The notes under the pieces are model-generated. The model made no database searches. It worked only from the letters and a program-made list of their open reading frames with translations, and was not told the origin of the DNA. From Terebella lapidaria (taxonomy: Eukaryota > Annelida > Polychaeta > Terebellida > Terebellidae): a stretch of DNA of 64,000 nucleotides. Both the position numbers and the translations under genes were made by a program. Shown here piece after piece: positions 59,101 through 64,000 of this stretch. The stretch is from positions 94,521,515 to 94,585,514 of the forward strand of contig OX424555.1 in NCBI GenBank assembly GCA_949152475.1. Reading direction: 5' to 3'. Position 1 is the stretch's first letter. Every line of letters starts with the position of its first letter.

Positions 59101-60738
59101 ACTAGATTTGCTACTGTCTTTGTTGTTTTCACTGGAGGCTTTATGTGCTGGTGTGGCAACTATCGCCTTGACGACATTGGTGACGACGGGTGACACAGAA
59201 CCGACGACGCTGACCTGGCACGTCACAGGAATCATGCTGGTCGGTACAGCGACGGGAATGGAGGAGGTGCCACTAGCTGGCGTGGGGGCTGGTGAGGGTC
59301 GCGACACTGGAATGGACGTAGTGAGGGGTGAGACCATGGTGACGGTCGTTGGTTTCTGGGGCAGGCCCACTTTGCCCGGGGTGGGCTGTGCCGGCGGCGA
59401 AACAACCTGCTGCAGCGTGACTGTCTGCGACTGGATTGCGCCTTCCGTTGGACTGGAGCTGCTGGCAGTCGCGAGGACTGGCTTCTGGCCTGTTGCAGAC
59501 AGAAAGATGGAGGACGGCAGACTCTTGGCCTGGCCACGGTTCTCCAGCTGCCACTGAAGCAGGAGCTGTTGCTGCTGCAGCAGAATGTTGTAGGGCGTGT
59601 CACTGCCACTCGGGATCACCGGTGGCAATGGCTGCGGCACCGGTGGTGAACTCGGCTGGCTCTTCAAGGCGTTTGGCGGACCTTTGTACTCATGGAATTT
59701 GATGACCCGAGCCTTGGGTGGTGTCTTTGACTTCTGTTTCTTGAGGCGAGCCAGTCGACTGCTCGAGCTGCTGTTGCTGGTCTGTGACGATGTACTGGAA
59801 CCACTGGACATCGCCGGGGGCGACAAGGCGTTACTAGTCGGTGACGTGACGAATGTTGCGTTGGAGATCTGGGAGAGAGTTAGACCGGTAACCGGGGGCG
59901 ACAGGACCCCAGTCTGCTTGAGGGAGCGGAGCAGAGGGGTGATGTCTGGTGGAGTGGGGATCATGAGTGGAGAGAACGCCTGGTCGCTAAACGAGTCGCT
60001 CTGTACTGGGGAGATGCCACCCTCGCTCGCACTGCCATCTTCTGGCTCCTCTTTGAAGTGACGACGGAGTGGGTCACCAAGCTCCGATGTCTTCACAAAC
60101 TGGAGCTTGCCCTCTGAAATCACAACAGAAGGTAGGCATCAACATCATTGCAAGATGTAAATGTAACAAATTATTTCTATTCTTGCAGCTTTCATCCAGA
60201 AATTCATGACCATCATGCTGTTAACGCAAGTAACAAGCTCAAACCTTTGATGGCATCTTTGAGTTCCGGATCAGTCTCGAGTATGTTGCCTTCAACCAGT
60301 TCAAGTGGTCCAGGGCGGTTTGCGAGTCGATCGTTTAGACTGTCCTGTAGACGAGCCTTTTTCAATAGTTTCTGACGATCCTGGAGTGACGGGTCGACTG
60401 TTGTGTCTGTAGGAGTGTAACCATGGTAATGGTAAGATAACCATGGTAGCAATGATAAAAACAATGGTGATAATGAAAGGACTTTGACGTACAAAAAGAT
60501 ATATTCATATCGGGGTATCAGCATTATTATACATGAGTAGCAGTTTGCAAAAATTTTCAAGTTGATCTTCTAACATTTCCTTTTCAAGTGCCTAACGTTA
60601 GCGTCAGAGAGTTTACAGTACAGGGACAGCCATTATGTCGACATCAATGTGCTGGTACGGACCTTCCAGGATATGATGCTGTACAAGAGATTCCCGATCT
60701 GGTCGCATCTTCAGCTTGTGTCTGAGGAGGTCTCCAGT
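44588..60738 (-). CDS. MRTF: MRTF: myocardin-related transcription factor, SRF coactivator, 5' end not found
   Basis: MRTF binds G-actin through RPEL motifs and, when actin polymerises, enters the nucleus to activate SRF target genes. Minus-strand exons in transcript order, all phases compatible: 60663-60738, 60245-60406, 56609-60113, 47479-47593, 47178-47334, 44588-45765. About 1,730 residues are visible. RPEL motifs: LKMRPDRESLVQHHILE and LANRPGPLELVEGNIL, equivalent to human RPEL2 and RPEL3. Next come the basic segment ARVIKFHEYKG (about 59690), a Q-rich ILLQQQQLLLQWQ, and a SAP domain (about 58926-59041; DDLKVAELKDECKKRNLPVS). A leucine-zipper-like coiled coil (about 57510-57660; QIEELRRQLMQYQVRL), PPKYDEAIKNKQ (47479-47520), IDDVFEILIRNG and the activation motif VSDWLDVVMPPSGLTP follow. 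RPEL1 and the start codon are not visible. One exon is 3,505 bp. Confidence 0.93.
45766..47177 (-). other. MRTF intron
   Basis: Intron between the last two coding exons, 1.4 kb. No repeat, RNA gene or ORF of note. Confidence 0.7.
47594..53300 (-). other. large MRTF intron, 3' part: nothing recognised
   Basis: About 5.7 kb of unique AT-rich sequence. A GC-richer island at about 49320-49590 is open in both strands but fits no splice phase of MRTF. An A-rich/C-rich low-complexity patch lies at 51795-51845. I see no transposon ends. Confidence 0.5.
53635..54290 (-). repeat. ~120-bp tandem repeat in element B (about 6 units)
   Basis: CAAGTTGAAATTCAAAGTAAAA or variants recur at about 53643, 53768, 53889, 54012, 54131 and 54253. 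This is the same unit as the array at 29950-30740. Confidence 0.9.
54320..55440 (-). repeat. ~132-bp tandem repeat in element B (about 9 units), with a recent 264-bp dimer duplication
   Basis: TGTTAACTTATT recurs about every 132 bp. The stretch from 54881 to about 55144 reappears at 55145-55397 with no differences that I see, while adjacent single units differ at many positions. So a two-unit block was copied recently. Confidence 0.9.
55690..56050 (-). repeat. 168-bp tandem repeat in element B
   Basis: GTTCACAAG starts at 55698, 55866 and 56034, exactly 168 bp apart; same unit as at 28303-28700. Confidence 0.9.
56052..56106. repeat. (GCGGAC)n hexamer microsatellite at the 5' end of element B
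   Basis: About nine near-perfect GCGGAC units. In element A the same place (28280-28290) has only two, so the tract expanded in B after the copies separated, or contracted in A. Confidence 0.9.
56300..56574 (-). mobile_element. miniature Helentron-like element C
   Basis: A 275-bp relative on the minus strand. Its 5' end GTTTCACTCGAACAAAG parallels GTATCCCCCGAACAAAG of A and B. The interior is a single diverged copy of the 168-bp unit (for example GACACATTTTG). The 3' end has CAACAGAGATGATAGGGC, GAATACACCC, an imperfect stem-loop ending GCGACCG, then CTAG followed by TT. It lies 147 bp beyond the 5' end of element B, in the same orientation, and 35 bp inside the intron from the MRTF donor at 56608. 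Confidence 0.72.
58099..58218 (-). repeat. four 10-residue coding repeats in MRTF (GQIQ-Q)
   Basis: Within the 3.5-kb exon, four 30-bp units encode GHIQLQAGQP, GQIQFQTAQP, GQVQIQGAKP and GQIQIQGTLQ. This in-frame tandem expansion lies in the Q-rich region between the SAP domain and the coiled coil. Confidence 0.9.
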
Positions 60739-63700
60739 CTGAAAGACAAATAATCAAATATTCCTCTGCATTATGCTCTCCGAGACATGGAATTCATGGT
60801 TGTCACTGATGAACTTTTCAAAATAATGTAAGGGAATGTATGAAAATTTACAATACACCTGTTATCATACACTGTTGAATCAGTACATGTGTATTCATGG
60901 TAACAGTTGTACTCTTCCATTAGTATATTGGTGGGGGGATGGGGGGGGGGGGGGGGGGAGTGACAGCTCGGAGCTGGGGAAATGAGCTATCAAGTTGATC
61001 GATATTAATTAAATAAGAATTCTAAACACTTGTGAACTCTTTTGAAAGTTCTCCCTATTCCCTTATTCCTAAGAGCAAACTGACAGAAACGAAAATAAGA
61101 TTGAAATTGTAAAGGCACACACAAGTTTGAGGTAATGGGTTTCTATTTTCCTGGTAATCAACGTCAGGTCGTGACACCTGTTATAGTATAAGTACCATAT
61201 ATCTTTTTTTGTCTTCGTACAGAAATAACTGTAAACATGAGCCACTTCTCTGATAGGTAATTATGGTAATTATATAGTATTTTATAAACAAAGACATAAA
61301 AGGCACATATGTTTATATTTCTCTGGACGGTTGCTTTTATTACGGCATAAAACCCTCCATTTTGAGCCTTTCATCCAGAGCTGAACATTCCAGGAAAAGG
61401 CCACAGCACGTGTTTTATGAATAATATACCGCCCATTTTAGAAGCGGAAGGGCCACGATTTCAAAAGAAACTTGACACGAACCATCCGAGCAAGGCGATG
61501 TTTCCTTTAATCATGTCACTCTCAAACCTGCAGCACCAAGCCGAAATGTGTGCTTTAGGCACTGACCCTCAAAGATTTCCATTGGAAGTCTGCAAAGTCA
61601 CACCCCGACACAACACTACTTCCCTGCATGAAAAAAACCTAGATGCCAGGTTATTCAGTCACGATCACTGACAGGATATCCTGAGCTTTACCTCGGCAAC
61701 TCATGCCTTCCTCTAGGAATCTTGAGTCTTCAGAACGCACAACCTCATGTGAAATTACGTCATATTGACAACTGGTTCAACAAAAACCGTAGCTTTCAAC
61801 ATTCAGAAAGGAATGATGGGGTGTTCACCGAATTCCTGTAACTGACCTTTACATTTTGATGATCTTAGCACAACTGTCTTGTTTGAAGAAGACAGCTGTT
61901 TTCTTAGAGGATCTGATAGCTCCCCAAAGGGTCAAGTCTTGTGTGATACAACTTGAGATCTGAACATATGGAGAGGCAGTGTTGCTATCAGACTTGGATA
62001 GATCTATTGCATAACACACTCAAACAAACCGGTCGTGCAGATAACGTATAGAACGACAAAATGAATTGTGTGAAATCGCTAGTAGGAACCATGGCCCAGT
62101 CACAGTGATAAATCCTCCAGAACCTTCAGGTTGTACATGGTCTTTGTCTTCACCTTCCAAAGGGAGCCTCAAGACTTTCACAGCATCGAACAGCATACTC
62201 CCCTGTTTTCCCCTAGGATTATCACAGACTGAGAACGATGAAAACAATGCCCAAAAGATGACTGTAGTCTCCTGCACAATGGATAGTTAAAGCCTCCAGG
62301 CAAATAACTTGGCTGATTAGTTAAAGGAATTTATGTGGGTGAAAGCCCTGACAAGATGAGGTGTTAATGTGACAGCTTTAACTAAACAGTTTTAAAATAG
62401 GATCAATGGTCCTGCATTATCTAGAATGGTGTTGATTTCAAGCTAAACTTATTCAGATTTGACAGTGTAATGCTGGGAAGACCCATGCATGTCAAAAGAA
62501 TGATATATCCAGTAACAAATAAATAGTGTAACTTGAGTCTTGTTGGTGGAATTTGTTACTCATCGATCAATCTTCCAAAATATCCCCCTAAGATTTGTAG
62601 TGCCTGCCTGCCTTGAAGACAAGTATTGAAACTTTAACAATCTGTCCATGAATTCCTGACAACATGGCATTTACACACATCTGCATGTTTGAATACTGAT
62701 TTTTCTGAGCAAATACATTCGAGGAGTTAGAATTACAGATGATTCCACCTTAACCGATTTGATATCAATCTTGGCATGGAGACCTGAATAAACAACACGC
62801 AATCGTCAGCAGCATGCATCTCTGACATTTTCTGATTAATTGCTTCAAAGAGAAGGGTATGTTTTCGTCCATATATCGTCCTAGATCTGTGAGTCGCCAA
62901 CAAGAATCCATCTAGCGTCTGGAGATGTGCAGGCTGTGGATGATGGAAGACTTGTCTCAATTAAAATACCAGACTGCGATTTCTGGAATTATTTTGATAG
63001 CCAACACCTCAAGGACAGTTTTTATTTCATTGCTTTTCTGGAGAAGTGGATAATTTTGACGTCATGACGATAGGGAATCAGACCAATTATTACATTTATA
63101 TGCACTGTCTGATTTGGTTCTCTCCACTTTCTCTGCTGTCTCAAGGCAGATCAATGTTGGAGAGAAGAAGGAGATGAACTGCTCTCTATCAAATTTAAGA
63201 TACCTCACTGCACTTAGGCCCTGGATCTTGTGGGAGACTTGGTTTTTACATTCTTGTTTCTGGCTTGTATCAAACATGCACACTGATGCACGTCATTGAT
63301 CAGAAACGTTACTCAACTTCTTCAAGAAAGGTTCATCTGTTTCCGTATCGGGAACACTATAGGAGAGGCGATGATGCTCAAACGTAAAAGGGATGTTATG
63401 AGATTTTGCGCAGAGGTCTGTCCGAGTCACGGCTAGGAGCCGCTGGTTTGTTTGCACCGGTGGGGATTAATGATGGCTTCATGACCTTCTTGAAGAAGCC
63501 ACTGTACTGAAGTAGACCTGCGCAACAGGACGAGTGTACATCATAGAGTACAAGCCATTCTTGCCGTGCCAGCATGTGGAAATACACCAAGGGAGGGAGG
63601 GATTCTTTGAAGAGAAGAGTTTTATGGGAATGGTCACGAAGGGATCTGTTTGTATCTCCTGTTCGGCGACCAGCAGTCCAGGTCTTGTTCATGACGACAT

Positions 63701-64000
63701 GTGCGACCATAAAACAAACACTTATCACCGTGGCAACCACGTCCTGTTACATGATGCACACGTTACCATAGAGACGAATGATAAATACAATCACCTTGTT
63801 AAAGTGTGTTTTAAGAGTTATCTCACGAGTTCATTGTTCCAGTTCCTTTACGGGAAAGAAAGAAGAAATTGCCAAGCAATATTTCTGTGGGGAAACTTGA
63901 TGGGGGGTTGAAGAAGCTCTTGTAAGTATTTTTCCGGGAAAAGGTACTATTCACTCTAAATAAACTCCTAAATAAACTTCAGTTTCACTGTCCTTAAACA
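60739..64000. other. region upstream of the first visible MRTF exon
   Basis: Probably an MRTF intron and possibly promoter or 5' exons. I looked on the minus strand for an RPEL1-like exon and found none. A G homopolymer lies at 60931-60959. The largest minus-strand frame (63396-63740) has no RPEL motif and no suitable donor. Nothing else is recognised. Confidence 0.4.
60931..60959 (+). repeat. G-rich homopolymer run
   Basis: GTGGGGGGAT followed by about 18 G. It is one of three long G runs in the window, all on the + strand. Confidence 0.85.

Noticed and set aside
58891..60061. Plus-strand frames opposite the MRTF 3.5-kb exon
   Set aside because: Shadow frames of a Gln/Pro/Ser-rich exon; no domains of their own.
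63396..63740. Minus-strand 114-codon frame as the MRTF N-terminus
   Set aside because: It has no RPEL motif and no GT donor in frame to join the exon at 60738.

Overview
The window is nuclear DNA from an animal. It carries spliced genes with GT-AG introns from metazoan families (the golgin TMF1, mitochondrial ATP synthase subunit d, myocardin-related transcription factor MRTF) in an AT-rich, transposon-dense background. The mobile elements are a DIRS-type tyrosine-recombinase retrotransposon, Helitron/Helentron-like elements packed with tandem repeats, CR1/L2-like LINEs ending in (TTA)n or (TAA)n, a Ty3/Gypsy remnant, and MITEs. This mix fits an aquatic invertebrate bilaterian, perhaps a mollusc or other lophotrochozoan. 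That placement is an inference; the sequence alone does not fix the clade.

Layout: 1-5158 holds a tRNA-Ile-like fragment at the edge, a decayed LINE (about 600-2366), a duplicated hairpin-bearing unit (2373-2847) and the region upstream of TMF1. TMF1 occupies 5159-20768 on the + strand in about 25 coding exons. Its introns hold a hAT-type MITE with a perfect 8-bp target duplication (5379-5710), a Helentron 3' end (9841-9920), G-rich tracts, a foldback element (14187-14611), and a minisatellite whose unit copies the local exon/donor junction (19644-20440). Downstream lies a defective but structurally complete DIRS element (22197-27940): 225-bp inverted repeats, an internal complementary region that reproduces the joined ends, and gag-like, RNase H and tyrosine recombinase relics. 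Helentron-like element A follows (28230-31043).

ATP5PD lies on the - strand (31249-33562, five exons, complete), convergent with TMF1. Between it and MRTF are a second decayed LINE (34330-36961) and a Gypsy gag-protease remnant (37440-40600, - strand). MRTF runs on the - strand from 60738 down to its stop at 44588, with a probable 2.7-kb 3' UTR to about 41837. Two RPEL motifs, a basic region, a Q-rich stretch, a SAP domain, a leucine-zipper-like coiled coil and a C-terminal activation region are visible. Its first exon(s), including RPEL1, were not found. The large MRTF intron carries Helentron-like element B (53301-56153), an inverted relative of A, and a 275-bp miniature relative C (56300-56574).

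The three host genes have unrelated jobs (Golgi tethering, respiratory ATP synthesis, actin-regulated transcription), so their adjacency is not evidence of joint function. The most interesting material is in the mobile and repetitive DNA: the DIRS end-junction record, the Helentron family with three nested tandem arrays including a recent dimeric amplification, and the minisatellite that multiplies a splice donor.
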